Notes: generated by a model from the sequence alone, not told the origin. Positions 5,034 to 12,786 are shown, numbered from the stretch's first letter. The stretch is 17,179 nucleotides of DNA from a bacterium (GCA_021786695.1 JAJYMT010000062.1:1-17179); one strand, 5' to 3'. Numbers and translations: made by a program.

Positions 5034-6527
5034 TTAGTTGGATGCGACGGTTGAAGATGCCGGGGCGGCGGTTTGGATGCCGGCATCGGCCATGCGGCTG
5101 TTTAACGAGGCCTCAGTGATGGCGGCACCTTCAGGGTAGAGGTAGAGAATTTTGGAAGGCACCGTAATTACATTTTCCCACCTATAGCCGAGTTTTTCAA
5201 ATACGGCGCCGGAGGTGATCGGGATTTTTTTGCCGTCGGCTACCACGAAAACGCCGCTGCCCATTTCCGATTTGAGCAAGGCGCCGTCTTCAAAAATCAC
5301 CGGATCGACGGTTTTGTATTTATCCAATTCTTTGGCTTTGGCCTTGGCGATTTTGCGGTTCTTGAACTTGGTTTTCAGGAATATGCCGTCCAGGATCGGT
5401 GCTTTAGTGCCGTTAATCACCCAATAAACTCCGCCGGTGGTCTTGTTCTGCACCAATTCGCCGGTCGGTTTGGTGGTGGTGGCGGTAATCGGCTGGCCGT
5501 CTTTAAAAGCGTTCAGGTCATCCCAGCCGCCGTCGATTATCTCCTCCGGGTTGAAGCCGGTCTTGCGGAAGGCGAGCATCGAGGAAAAGCCGCGCTTGGT
5601 ATCGTCGACGATCAGGAACAGGGTGCCGCGCGGCGATTTGACGATCGAATACTGCGGAAACTTGATCGGCGCCCCCTTGGTGTATTTGTCCAGTTCGCTT
5701 TTGGCGACCTTGACGATGCGGCTCGGATCGTAGCGGCTGGTCAGGGCGCCGCGGCTGGTAAAGGGCCTTTTCATCCCGCCCTGCAGGAGCCAGACCGTCT
5801 GGTCGCCCTCGACCTGGAGCAGGGTACCGTTCGGATAGCCGCGGCTGAACCAGCGCTGCCAGATCTTGTAAAAATTGTAGTTGCCGTTGTAGACGTGCGG
5901 GGTGTAGTTGTAAAGCGCGGCCGTGGCCTGGTTGATCGGCGTGACGACTTGCGGATCGCGGCCGGTGTTGGAGACGGTGTAGGTGTTGCCGGCTTTGTAG
6001 TTGTAGAGCTGGGGATTGTCCATATAGTCGCGGAATTGCAGGCCGGCGCTATTGACCTGCTTCCAGAAACCGCGCCAGCGCTCGTTACAGGGCGCGTTGT
6101 CGAAGCAACCGTAGCCGACCGCCCAATCGAGGGAATTCGGAGTCGGGCTCAAGTCCTCGACCAAGCTCTGTTCTTTTTGCAGCAAGACCAGGATGAATTT
6201 CGGGTTTATCTTGTTCGCCTGCGAGCGGTAGTAGATTATTTCCGCCGCCGATTGTATGGCGCCGGTGCAGGGTCGTTGGTTGAGTACGTCGTCGTCGGTG
6301 CAGGAGGGAATTTTGTAGCCGGCCAGAAAACCGCCTTTGGCAAGCAGGAATTGCCGGATGTCCTCGAGCGACATCGAATTGTAGTCGTTTATTTCCTGGT
6401 CGCCGATGATGTAATTCGGGTCAAAACCGCCCTCGACCGGATTGGCCTGCGCCAGAGCGCGGCCGGCAAAAACAAAGACCGAAAAAAACGCCATGATTAG
6501 AATTAATCCGTCAACTTTTTTCAACAT
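5034..6527 (-). CDS. Secreted protein with lysozyme-like N-domain and four surface repeats
   Basis: 497 aa from ATG 6527. Residues 1-26 form a signal peptide (KK, a hydrophobic core, ALA|QA cleavage). Residues about 50-230 contain FILVLLQKEQSLV with E119, then LDWAVGYGCFDNAPCNERWRGFWKQV, and resemble lysozyme/transglycosylase-like domains of actinobacterial and Patescibacteria surface proteins; E119 could be the catalytic acid. Cysteines 76/87 and 141/147 could form disulfides. Residues about 232-475 are four repeats of roughly 55-65 residues with a pattern of G-x-L-(V/L)...(V/L)-x-x-(V/I)-x-x-(G/D)-x-K...F...(L/V)-D-x-Y-x-x-x-x-x-I, the type that often decorates cell-wall proteins. A TATAAT at 6582-6577 predicts a start near 6570, which excludes a start codon at 6608. 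Wall binding and muralytic action are inferred. Confidence 0.85.
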   Translation of the reverse strand: MLKKVDGLILIMAFFSVFVFAGRALAQANPVEGGFDPNYIIGDQEINDYNSMSLEDIRQFLLAKGGFLAGYKIPSCTDDDVLNQRPCTGAIQSAAEIIYYRSQANKINPKFILVLLQKEQSLVEDLSPTPNSLDWAVGYGCFDNAPCNERWRGFWKQVNSAGLQFRDYMDNPQLYNYKAGNTYTVSNTGRDPQVVTPINQATAALYNYTPHVYNGNYNFYKIWQRWFSRGYPNGTLLQVEGDQTVWLLQGGMKRPFTSRGALTSRYDPSRIVKVAKSELDKYTKGAPIKFPQYSIVKSPRGTLFLIVDDTKRGFSSMLAFRKTGFNPEEIIDGGWDDLNAFKDGQPITATTTKPTGELVQNKTTGGVYWVINGTKAPILDGIFLKTKFKNRKIAKAKAKELDKYKTVDPVIFEDGALLKSEMGSGVFVVADGKKIPITSGAVFEKLGYRWENVITVPSKILYLYPEGAAITEASLNSRMADAGIQTAAPASSTVASN

Positions 6528-6576
6528 AAATAATAGCCGACCTTCAATCAGTTTAGTTGAATTATTATCTTTATTT

Positions 6577-6582
6577 ATTATA
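6577..6582 (-). promoter_or_regulatory. -10 box of the secreted repeat protein gene
   Basis: A perfect TATAAT on the minus strand, about 50 bases before ATG 6527. No clear -35 box stands at 16-18 bases; TTGTTG is 20 bases away. It helps to reject the longer reading frame. Confidence 0.5.
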
Positions 6583-6606
6583 ACAAAAAAATCGGCCGGA
6601 AACAAC

Positions 6607-6635
6607 AAAAGAGACGGTCGGTAGCCGTCTCTTTT
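6607..6635 (-). terminator. Intrinsic terminator of clpB
   Basis: Perfect 11-bp arms (AAAAGAGACGG at 6607-6617, complement at 6625-6635) with a seven-base loop; the TTTT tract is at the end on the minus strand. It lies 15 bases after the clpB stop. Confidence 0.9.
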
Positions 6636-6649
6636 GCCTATCCTAATGT

Positions 6650-9286
6650 TTATTTGCCGTTTACTGATAGTACCATCTCTTCTTTGATTCCGAGATCGAT
6701 ATTGACGGTCTGGCCTTCCTTGACTTTGCCCTCGATGATTTCCATCGCCAGTTCATCGAGAATCTTGGTTTGGATGATGCGCTTCAACGGCCTCGCGCCG
6801 AAAGTCGGGTCGAAACCCTTATCGGCCAGGAATTTTTTTACTTTGAGGCCGACTTTGATGGTGATTTCCTTGTTCTTGAGGCGCGCGGTCACTTTTTCAA
6901 GTTCCAGGTCGACGATTTTCGCCAGGGCCTCCCTGGTGAGCGTCTTGAACAGCACGATTTCATCGATGCGGTTCAGAAACTCCAATTTGAAGTGATCGCG
7001 CAGGATCCGGTCGATCCGTTCCCGCATCTCCTTGTCGCGCTCGGCCTTGGCTGACGCCTCGCTCTCGCCGCCGGCCGCGAAACCGATGGAGAATTCTTTG
7101 ATGACCTCATTGCCCAGGTTGGAGGTCATAATGATAATGGTATTTTTGAAGTTGACCTTGCGGCCCTTGGAATCGGTCAGCTGGCCGTCGTCGAGTATCT
7201 GAAGCAGCACGTTGAAGATTTCCGGATGGGCTTTTTCCACCTCGTCGAACAGGATGACGCTGTAGGGCTGGCGGCGGATTTTGTCGGTCAGCTGGCCGCC
7301 CTCCTCGAAGCCGACGTAGCCGGGGGGCGAGCCGATGAATTTGGCCACGCTGTGCTTCTCCATATATTCGCTCATATCGAAGCGGATCAGGGAATTACGG
7401 TCGTTGAACATGAATTCGGCCAGCGCCTTGGCCAGCTCGGTTTTGCCCACGCCGGTCGGACCGACGAACAGAAAGGAGCCGATCGGCTTTTTTTCTTCGG
7501 CGATGCCGGCGCGCGAACGCCGCAGGGCATTCGCCACCTTGAGGATCGCCTCGTCCTGACCGATCACTTTCTTGGTCAGTTCCACTTCGGCCTTGGCCAG
7601 TTTATGGGCCTCGCTTTCCATCATCTTCACCACCGGAATGCCGGTCCAGCGCGACACCACCTTGGCGATGTCTTCCTCGTCGATCTCTTCTTTTAAAATG
7701 CGCCGGCCGGCTTGCTGGATCTTCACCAGTTTCTGCTCCTGTTTTTTTATCTCCTGTTCCAGCGCCGGAATCTTGGCATAGCGGATCTCGGCCACCTGGG
7801 TCAGGTCGTCGCCGCGGCGTTCGATGATGTCGGCCTTGGCCTTGAATTCATCGATACTTTTTTTCGATTCGCGGATCTTGGAAATCGCCTCTTTTTCGTT
7901 CTGCCAGCGCAGTTCCAATTCCGAAGCGCGTTCCTTGTGTTCGCTCAATTGCTTGTTGATCGAGCGGATTTTCGCGGTCGATTTCGGTTCCCGCGCCATC
8001 GCCGCCTTGGCGATCTCCAGGCGCTTGATCTCCCGTTTCAGGTCGTCGAGTTCGGCCGGGCTGGAGTCGATCTCCAGGCGCAGGGAAGAGGCGGCCTCGT
8101 CCATCAGGTCGACGGCTTTGTCGGGCAGGAAGCGGTCGGAGATGTAGCGGAATGAAAGTTTGGCGGCCGAAATCAGCGCGTCATCGGTGATGCGCACGCC
8201 GTGGTGGATCTCGTATTTGTCCTTGATGCCGCGCAAAATCGCGATCGTGTCCTCGACGCTCGGCTCATTGACGTAGATCGGCTGGAAGCGGCGTTCCAGC
8301 GCCGCGTCCCGCTCGATATATTTCTGGTATTCTTTGGTAGTGGTGGCGCCGACCGCATGCAGTTCGCCGCGCGCCAGGGCCGGCTTCAGCATATTGGAAG
8401 CGTCCATCGCGCCTTCCGAGGCGCCGGCGCCGACCAAAGTGTGGAGCTCGTCGATGAACAGGATTATTTTGCCGGCCTGTGATTTGACCTCTTTCAACAC
8501 CGCCTTCAGGCGATCCTCGAATTCGCCGCGGAATTTGGCGCCGGCGATCAGCGAGGCCAGGTCGAGCGAGATCAATTCTTTGCCCTTGAGCGTTTCCGGC
8601 ACGTCGCCGGCCACGATCCGCTGGGCCAGGCCCTCGACGATCGCGGTCTTGCCGGTGCCGGCCTCGCCGATCAGCACCGGATTGTTCTTGGTGCGGCGCG
8701 ACAACACCTGCATGATGCGGCGGATCTCCTCGTCGCGGCCGATCACCGGGTCCAGTTTTTCAGCGCGCGCCATCGCGGTAAGGTTGACCGCGTATTTTTC
8801 CAACGTCTTGTGCTTGGTCTCCGGATCGGGGTCGGTGATGCGGTTGCTGCCCCGGAGTTCCTTGAGCATCTTGGCCACCACCTCGTGGATCACGCCCGAG
8901 TCGAGCAGGATCGCCTGCGCTCTGGATTTGATGCCGATCAGCGCCAGCAGCAGATGTTCGGTCGAGATGAATTCGTCGCCCATGGTCTCGGCTTCCTTTT
9001 TCGAGCGCTCGAACACCATGGCGACCTCGGCCGTACCCTGGACGGTGCCGACCACGCCGGTGATCTGGCCTTTGGGCATCTGCTCGATCGCCTCGTCCAC
9101 CTTGTCCATCAGGTCGTCCAGGTTGATATTGAGTTTTTCGATCACGGTCTTGACCAACCCGTCCTGCTGTTCCAAGAGGGCAGAGAGCAGGTGAACCGCC
9201 TCGATCTGCTGTTGGCCGGAGTCCTGGGCGATGATCTGCGCGTTAATGATCGCTTCCTGCGATTTGTGAGTAAATTTATCAAACAT
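6650..9286 (-). CDS. clpB: ATP-dependent disaggregase ClpB
   Basis: A hexameric AAA+ chaperone that pulls polypeptides out of aggregates, normally with DnaK. The 878 aa show the full architecture: Clp N-domain repeat pair (1-145), first ATPase domain with Walker A GEAGTGKT (207-214), the Walker B segment LFIDELHTLVGAG and the arginine-rich ERDAALERRFQPI; a coiled-coil middle domain (roughly 405-525), which separates ClpB from ClpA/ClpX; second ATPase domain with Walker A GPTGVGKT (about 610), ILFDEVEKAHPEIFNVLLQILDDGQLTD and a C-terminal domain with FGARPLKR. No key motif is missing. ATG 9286 has no clear Shine-Dalgarno site. It is a single-gene unit with its own promoter, CIRCE operator and terminator, so it is likely to be heat-induced through HrcA. 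Confidence 0.98.
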   Translation of the reverse strand: MFDKFTHKSQEAIINAQIIAQDSGQQQIEAVHLLSALLEQQDGLVKTVIEKLNINLDDLMDKVDEAIEQMPKGQITGVVGTVQGTAEVAMVFERSKKEAETMGDEFISTEHLLLALIGIKSRAQAILLDSGVIHEVVAKMLKELRGSNRITDPDPETKHKTLEKYAVNLTAMARAEKLDPVIGRDEEIRRIMQVLSRRTKNNPVLIGEAGTGKTAIVEGLAQRIVAGDVPETLKGKELISLDLASLIAGAKFRGEFEDRLKAVLKEVKSQAGKIILFIDELHTLVGAGASEGAMDASNMLKPALARGELHAVGATTTKEYQKYIERDAALERRFQPIYVNEPSVEDTIAILRGIKDKYEIHHGVRITDDALISAAKLSFRYISDRFLPDKAVDLMDEAASSLRLEIDSSPAELDDLKREIKRLEIAKAAMAREPKSTAKIRSINKQLSEHKERASELELRWQNEKEAISKIRESKKSIDEFKAKADIIERRGDDLTQVAEIRYAKIPALEQEIKKQEQKLVKIQQAGRRILKEEIDEEDIAKVVSRWTGIPVVKMMESEAHKLAKAEVELTKKVIGQDEAILKVANALRRSRAGIAEEKKPIGSFLFVGPTGVGKTELAKALAEFMFNDRNSLIRFDMSEYMEKHSVAKFIGSPPGYVGFEEGGQLTDKIRRQPYSVILFDEVEKAHPEIFNVLLQILDDGQLTDSKGRKVNFKNTIIIMTSNLGNEVIKEFSIGFAAGGESEASAKAERDKEMRERIDRILRDHFKLEFLNRIDEIVLFKTLTREALAKIVDLELEKVTARLKNKEITIKVGLKVKKFLADKGFDPTFGARPLKRIIQTKILDELAMEIIEGKVKEGQTVNIDLGIKEEMVLSVNGK

Positions 9287-9323
9287 ATATTTGTCTTGGG
9301 TTATAAGTGCGAGGCGCGAGGAA

Positions 9324-9350
9324 TTAGCACTCGCGTGCTATGACTGCTAA
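9324..9350 (-). promoter_or_regulatory. CIRCE element (HrcA operator) of clpB
   Basis: TTAGCACTC (9324-9332), nine bases, GACTGCTAA (9342-9350). This matches the CIRCE consensus TTAGCACTC-N9-GAGTGCTAA in 17 of 18 bases. It covers the predicted transcription start, where a bound HrcA repressor would block initiation. Confidence 0.92.
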
Positions 9351-9355
9351 GGATA

Positions 9356-9384
9356 ATATTAGATAAGCGGGCCGCTTATGTCAA
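9356..9384 (-). promoter_or_regulatory. Promoter of clpB
   Basis: On the minus strand TTGACA (9384-9379), exactly 17 bases, TAATAT (9361-9356). The start is predicted at about 9349, inside the CIRCE element, leaving a leader of about 63 bases. Confidence 0.75.
9363..9379. promoter_or_regulatory. Palindrome filling the clpB promoter spacer
   Basis: ATAAGCGG (9363-9370), one central G, CCGCTTAT (9372-9379): a perfect odd palindrome of 17 bp. It fills the space between the -35 and -10 boxes almost exactly. The position suggests a second operator, but the cognate regulator is unknown. Confidence 0.5.
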
Positions 9385-9459
9385 GCTCTCGGATGTTGAT
9401 AATTATGTTTATATGTTAATTATACAACATTTTCGCAAGAATATTACCCGGAGGATTGA

Positions 9460-9491
9460 AAAAGCCGCTCCGAAACAACGGGGCGGCTTTT
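9460..9491. terminator. Terminator-like hairpin without an assigned gene
   Basis: Arms AAAAGCCGCTCC (9460-9471) and GGGGCGGCTTTT (9480-9491), one G-T pair, with an eight-base loop; T or A tracts suit both directions. It lies between the divergent clpB and glycosyltransferase promoters where no convincing gene is seen. The rest of 9385-9583 is AT-rich without a recognisable gene. Confidence 0.5.
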
Positions 9492-9583
9492 CGATGGCGG
9501 GTACGGATCAGCCGGGACCAAAGGCGGCGGTGAGATGTTCATCCATCTACTCCGTTTTTTTGCGTATTGTCAAATCGGTTCGC

Positions 9584-9612
9584 TTGTTTGACTGCGGAGT
9601 TTCGGCTATAAT
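9584..9612 (+). promoter_or_regulatory. Promoter of the glycosyltransferase gene, near-leaderless mRNA
   Basis: TTGTTT (9584-9589), a 17-base spacer and a perfect TATAAT (9607-9612). The predicted start at 9619-9621 is only two to four bases before ATG 9623, so there is no room for a Shine-Dalgarno site. Confidence 0.65.
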
Positions 9613-9622
9613 TTAAGATATT

Positions 9623-10375
9623 ATGAAGGATATAAATATACTGGGAATAAAGATTTCGGCGGTCGATCGCAGGCAAACGCTCGAACGGGCGAAGGAAATC
9701 CTCGAGGGCGGCGATTTTCGATATTTCGCGACCGTCAATCCGGAGTTCTTGCTGGCGGCTGGCCGAGACCGGGAGTTCGCTCGGATATTGAATGGCGCCG
9801 ACCTGGGGCTGTGCGACGGCTTCGGTTTAAAATTGGCCGGCTTGACTTTTGGCGCGCGCCTGCCGCGGGTCACCGGCGCAGACCTGCTGGTCGATCTCCT
9901 GACGCTTTGCGCCAAGATGGGCAAGCGGGTGCTGGTGGTCAACTGGCGCGGCGGCTTGTCGAGCGGTGAGGAGATTAAAAATTGTCTGGAGGTGATGGTC
10001 GACCGCCTGGAATTGGAAGTAATCGATATCGACCGGCGCGGCAAGATGTTCGATCCGGGCGCTGCCGCCGCCTTCCGGCCCGAACTGGCGCTGGTGGCAC
10101 TCGGCGCGCCCTGGCAGGAGAAATTCATCCATCATCGATTGTCTCATATTCCGGGGCTTAGGATGGCGGTCGGGGTTGGCGGTGCGATCGATTTCGCCAC
10201 CGGCAAGGCCCGGCGGGCGCCAAGGATTTTTCGCCGGCTCGGGCTGGAGTGGTTGTGGCGCCTCGCGCGCCAGCCCCGGAGGGTCAAACGGATTTTTAAC
10301 GCCGTGGTCGTTTTTCCGCTCAAGTTTTTATGGTGGCGCTTTTCATCCTTTTTTTCGACCAAGCAGGCGCAATGA
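9623..10375 (+). CDS. WecG/TagA/CpsF family glycosyltransferase
   Basis: 250 aa, GT26 family; members such as TagA and WecG transfer an N-acetylmannosamine-type sugar to a lipid-linked sugar at the inner face of the membrane. Visible motifs: ATVNPEFLL with T37 and N39, LGLCDGFGL with D65, RVTGADLLVDL, GAPWQEKFI and GVGGAIDFATGKARRAPRIFRRLGLEWLWRLARQPRR. T37 and D65 fall at the positions reported as catalytic in TagA. The basic and aromatic C-terminus (FPLKFLWWRFSSFF) fits the membrane-targeting tail of the family. The exact sugar and acceptor cannot be told from sequence; a role in a surface polysaccharide is likely. Promoter analysis suggests an almost leaderless transcript. Confidence 0.93.
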   Translation: MKDINILGIKISAVDRRQTLERAKEILEGGDFRYFATVNPEFLLAAGRDREFARILNGADLGLCDGFGLKLAGLTFGARLPRVTGADLLVDLLTLCAKMGKRVLVVNWRGGLSSGEEIKNCLEVMVDRLELEVIDIDRRGKMFDPGAAAAFRPELALVALGAPWQEKFIHHRLSHIPGLRMAVGVGGAIDFATGKARRAPRIFRRLGLEWLWRLARQPRRVKRIFNAVVVFPLKFLWWRFSSFFSTKQAQ

Positions 10376-10440
10376 CGGCCGTTTGCGCTAAAGTTGCTTT
10401 TTTGTTAGGATGATTTGACTGCCATTTGTCATTTCGAACG

Positions 10441-10585
10441 TTAGCTTTCCGGCATCGCCCCGCTGGCCGTTCGCTCGCCCGGCGAGCTCGCTCACTGAAC
10501 TCCTCGCGGCCTCCCCCTCGGCAAGCTCGGGGTCCGTGCCCGGCCGCTTCGTCAATTCGCCATCAGGACGATGCCGGAAAGCAAA
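10441..10585. repeat. MITE-like segment with terminal inverted repeats
   Basis: A perfect 14-bp inverted repeat, GCTTTCCGGCATCG (10444-10457) and its complement (10569-10582), matches 16 of 17 bases when extended outward and stays partly similar for several bases inward. The interior is GC-rich with its own palindrome (GCTCGCC-C-GGCGAGC, 10473-10487) and contains no gene. It fills most of the 267-base gap between the glycosyltransferase gene and gltX. No direct target duplication is evident. Confidence 0.55.
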
Positions 10586-10642
10586 GGCATGACCGGTGTT
10601 AGACAATATTGTAAAATTTTTATATTCGATAATTCAAAAAAT

Positions 10643-12106
10643 ATGGATTCTGTCAGGGTGCGATTCGCGCCATCGCCAACCGGTTTTTTGCACATCGGCA
10701 GTTTGCGAACGGTATTATTCAATTATTTTATCGCCAAGAAATATGGCGGGACTTTGATTTTGCGCGTCGAAGATACTGACCGTAAAAGAGAAGTAGCAGG
10801 GTCGGCCGAAGGTTTGGTGGACATATTGTCTTGGGCCGGAATTCATTTTGACGAGGGGCCGACGCAAGGCGGCAAATTCGGTCCGTACATTCAGAGCAAG
10901 CGGCTAGCAATTTACGAAAAATACGCGGGCGAGCTGCTGGCCAAAGACGAGGCCTACCGCTGTTTTTGTACGCCCGAGCGCCTGGAAGAGATGAAGCAGG
11001 CGCAGGCGGAGAAAAAACTGCCGCCGCGCTACGACCGCGCCTGCCGTAATTTGAGTGTTGAGGAAACGGAGAAAAGAGCCGCCGCCGGCGAGCCGTTCGT
11101 CCTGCGCCAGAAACTGCCGCTTGACCAGGAGGTAGTAGTGGTCGATGAGATTCGCGGCGAGATAAAATTTCGGAGTGAAAACCTGGAGGACCATGTGCTG
11201 GTCAAATCGGACGGCTGGCCTACTTACCAGTTCGCCAGCGTCGTGGACGATCACCTGATGGAGATCAGCCACGTGGTGCGCGGCGACGAGTGGATCTCGT
11301 CTTTCCCCAAGAACATCCTCTTGTATCGGGCTTTCGGTTGGATGCCGCCGAAGTTCATCCATATTCCGCTGACGCTCAACAAGGAAGGCGGCAAGTTGTC
11401 GAAACGGCAGGGCGATGTGGCGGTGGAGGATTACCGCGCCAAGGGCTATCTGCCTGAAGCGCTCATCAACTTTTGCGCGCTGCTCGGCTGGCACCCGAAA
11501 GAAGATAACGAGCTTCTGTCTCTGGATGGAATCGTGGCCAAATTCGAGATCAAGGACATCGGCGAAAGCCCGGCCATTTTTGACGTTGAAAAATTGGATT
11601 ATTTCAACGGTTACTACATCAGACGGAAAACCATAGATGAATTAGTCGGGTTATGCCGGCCTTTTTTGGCTGAAAGGATCGGCGCGGACGATCCGCGGCT
11701 CAAAGACAAACAACTACTGCACGGCGTCGTAATGCTCGCTCAGGAGCGGATGAAAAAGCTGTCGGATATTTATGAATTGTCTGAATTCTTTTTTGCTGAA
11801 CCGGAGTACGCGGCCGAACTGCTGATCTGGAAGAAATTGGCGGCGGCGGAGGTGAAAGAGAATCTGGAGAAGATACTGGAACTCCTGCAAAAGATTCCGG
11901 ACGGCGAGTGGACCAAGCATTCGACCAAGGACGTATTGATGACCAGCATCGAATCCAAGGGCCTCAAAACCGGCGATTACCTCTGGCCGTTGCGAGCGGC
12001 GCTCACCGGCCGAAAGTTTAGCCCCGGGCCGTTCGAGGTGGCGGAGGTGCTCGGGAAAGATCAAAGCATCACCAGGATTACTAACGCGATCAAGAAATTA
12101 GAATAA
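10643..12106 (+). CDS. gltX: Glutamyl-tRNA synthetase
   Basis: A class I aminoacyl-tRNA synthetase that charges tRNA-Glu. 487 aa from ATG 10643, normal for the family. RFAPSPTGFLHIGS carries the HIGH-type motif at 17-20; EDTDRKRE follows; the KMSKS-type motif is KLSKR (251-255). A CxC...YxxxC set (C107, C109, Y130, C134) sits in the usual zinc-binding insertion. The C-terminal anticodon-binding part is complete. The frame opens 24 codons earlier (10571), but that stretch runs into the MITE-like repeat and lacks family similarity, so ATG 10643 is preferred. The upstream region is AT-rich (10600-10642) and may hold the promoter. Whether it also charges tRNA-Gln for amidation cannot be seen here. 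Two small membrane genes follow. Confidence 0.97.
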   Translation: MDSVRVRFAPSPTGFLHIGSLRTVLFNYFIAKKYGGTLILRVEDTDRKREVAGSAEGLVDILSWAGIHFDEGPTQGGKFGPYIQSKRLAIYEKYAGELLAKDEAYRCFCTPERLEEMKQAQAEKKLPPRYDRACRNLSVEETEKRAAAGEPFVLRQKLPLDQEVVVVDEIRGEIKFRSENLEDHVLVKSDGWPTYQFASVVDDHLMEISHVVRGDEWISSFPKNILLYRAFGWMPPKFIHIPLTLNKEGGKLSKRQGDVAVEDYRAKGYLPEALINFCALLGWHPKEDNELLSLDGIVAKFEIKDIGESPAIFDVEKLDYFNGYYIRRKTIDELVGLCRPFLAERIGADDPRLKDKQLLHGVVMLAQERMKKLSDIYELSEFFFAEPEYAAELLIWKKLAAAEVKENLEKILELLQKIPDGEWTKHSTKDVLMTSIESKGLKTGDYLWPLRAALTGRKFSPGPFEVAEVLGKDQSITRITNAIKKLE

Positions 12107-12129
12107 AAACCGAAAAAGGAGGGCGGGCG

Positions 12130-12396
12130 ATGTTCCTTAAAAAGTATCGGATCCAAATAGCCGTCTTGGCGTCGTTCTATTGCCTGGCAATCGGCTATAT
12201 CGCTTACCAATTCCATATCGGCAACAAGGACTGGGCCTGGGGTCTTTGCGGTTACCTTGTCTTCTTGACGGCAATTGCGGGGTATTACGCGTGGAAGATG
12301 AATAAGGCCCTCAACCAGATCGCAAAATTGCCGGAAGAGGAACGGAAAAGGGTCTGGCAGGCGCTACGGGACGGTTGGCATATCGATCTGCCATAA
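12130..12396 (+). CDS. Small two-TM membrane protein, unknown function
   Basis: 88 aa with two hydrophobic segments (about 9-27 and 37-56) and a charged amphipathic tail NKALNQIAKLPEEERKRVWQALRDGWHIDLP. The start at 12130 is supported by AAGGAGG seven bases upstream (12116-12122), one of the strongest ribosome sites in the window. It begins 24 bases after the gltX stop and is followed by a second gene of the same type 14 bases on, so it is probably read from the gltX transcript. No family is recognised. Confidence 0.75.
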   Translation: MFLKKYRIQIAVLASFYCLAIGYIAYQFHIGNKDWAWGLCGYLVFLTAIAGYYAWKMNKALNQIAKLPEEERKRVWQALRDGWHIDLP

Positions 12397-12409
12397 AGGA
12401 GGGAAGGCG

Positions 12410-12694
12410 ATGAGCGCCAGGAAAATCAGCACCCGCTGGACGCGGTTCGTCGAGTGGTACGTCTGGAGCAACTCCAGTATCTTCGTTTTGATCGGCCTGA
12501 TGATTCTCGCATCATCGGCCGTACCGCTGGCCCACGATTTGCGGGCCAGCGGCCGATGCTCCGATGTCGGGGAATTCCTGCTCGTCACTGCCGCCGCCGC
12601 GGTTATCGGATCTTACTGCTTCTGGCTGCATCGGCGAAAAGGAAGAACGATCAAGTTGCTGTTGGATCGATTGTCCAATAAAGAGCCCACTTAG
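12410..12694 (+). CDS. Small two-TM membrane protein, second of the pair
   Basis: 94 aa, with a basic N-terminus (MSARKISTRWTR), hydrophobic segments at about 22-40 and 55-72, and a basic tail (LHRRKGRTIKLLLDRL). AAGGAGG (12396-12402) stands seven bases before the ATG and shares a base with the upstream stop codon, which suggests translational coupling. The TAG stop is inside a terminator hairpin. Similar size and layout suggest that the two proteins act together, perhaps as a membrane pair, but their sequences are not obviously homologous and no family is recognised. Confidence 0.75.
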   Translation: MSARKISTRWTRFVEWYVWSNSSIFVLIGLMILASSAVPLAHDLRASGRCSDVGEFLLVTAAAAVIGSYCFWLHRRKGRTIKLLLDRLSNKEPT

Positions 12695-12703
12695 GGCTCT
12701 TTT
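12680..12703 (+). terminator. Terminator of the gltX unit, overlapping a stop codon
   Basis: Arms AAAGAGCCC (12680-12688) and GGGCTCTTT (12694-12702) with a five-base loop, then more T. The TAG stop (12692-12694) lies in the loop and right arm. Confidence 0.85.
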
Positions 12704-12786
12704 CATTTTGCAGATGGTCTGTTGCCAATCCCCATATTCGGCCTAAATTTTCTCGAAATTATAAAAATTTATGCTCGAAAGAGGGA

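Noticed and set aside
7226..8155. Several open frames of 70-160 codons on the plus strand opposite clpB
   Set aside because: They follow from the codon bias of clpB on the other strand; no ribosome sites or recognisable domains.
9413..9616. 67-codon plus-strand frame before the glycosyltransferase gene
   Set aside because: It runs through the terminator hairpin at 9460-9491 and the promoter at 9584-9612, and has no Shine-Dalgarno site.
10571..10642. Longer N-terminus of GltX
   Set aside because: These 24 codons overlap the inverted-repeat element and precede the family's normal start; ATG 10643 lies directly before the conserved RFAPSPTG motif.
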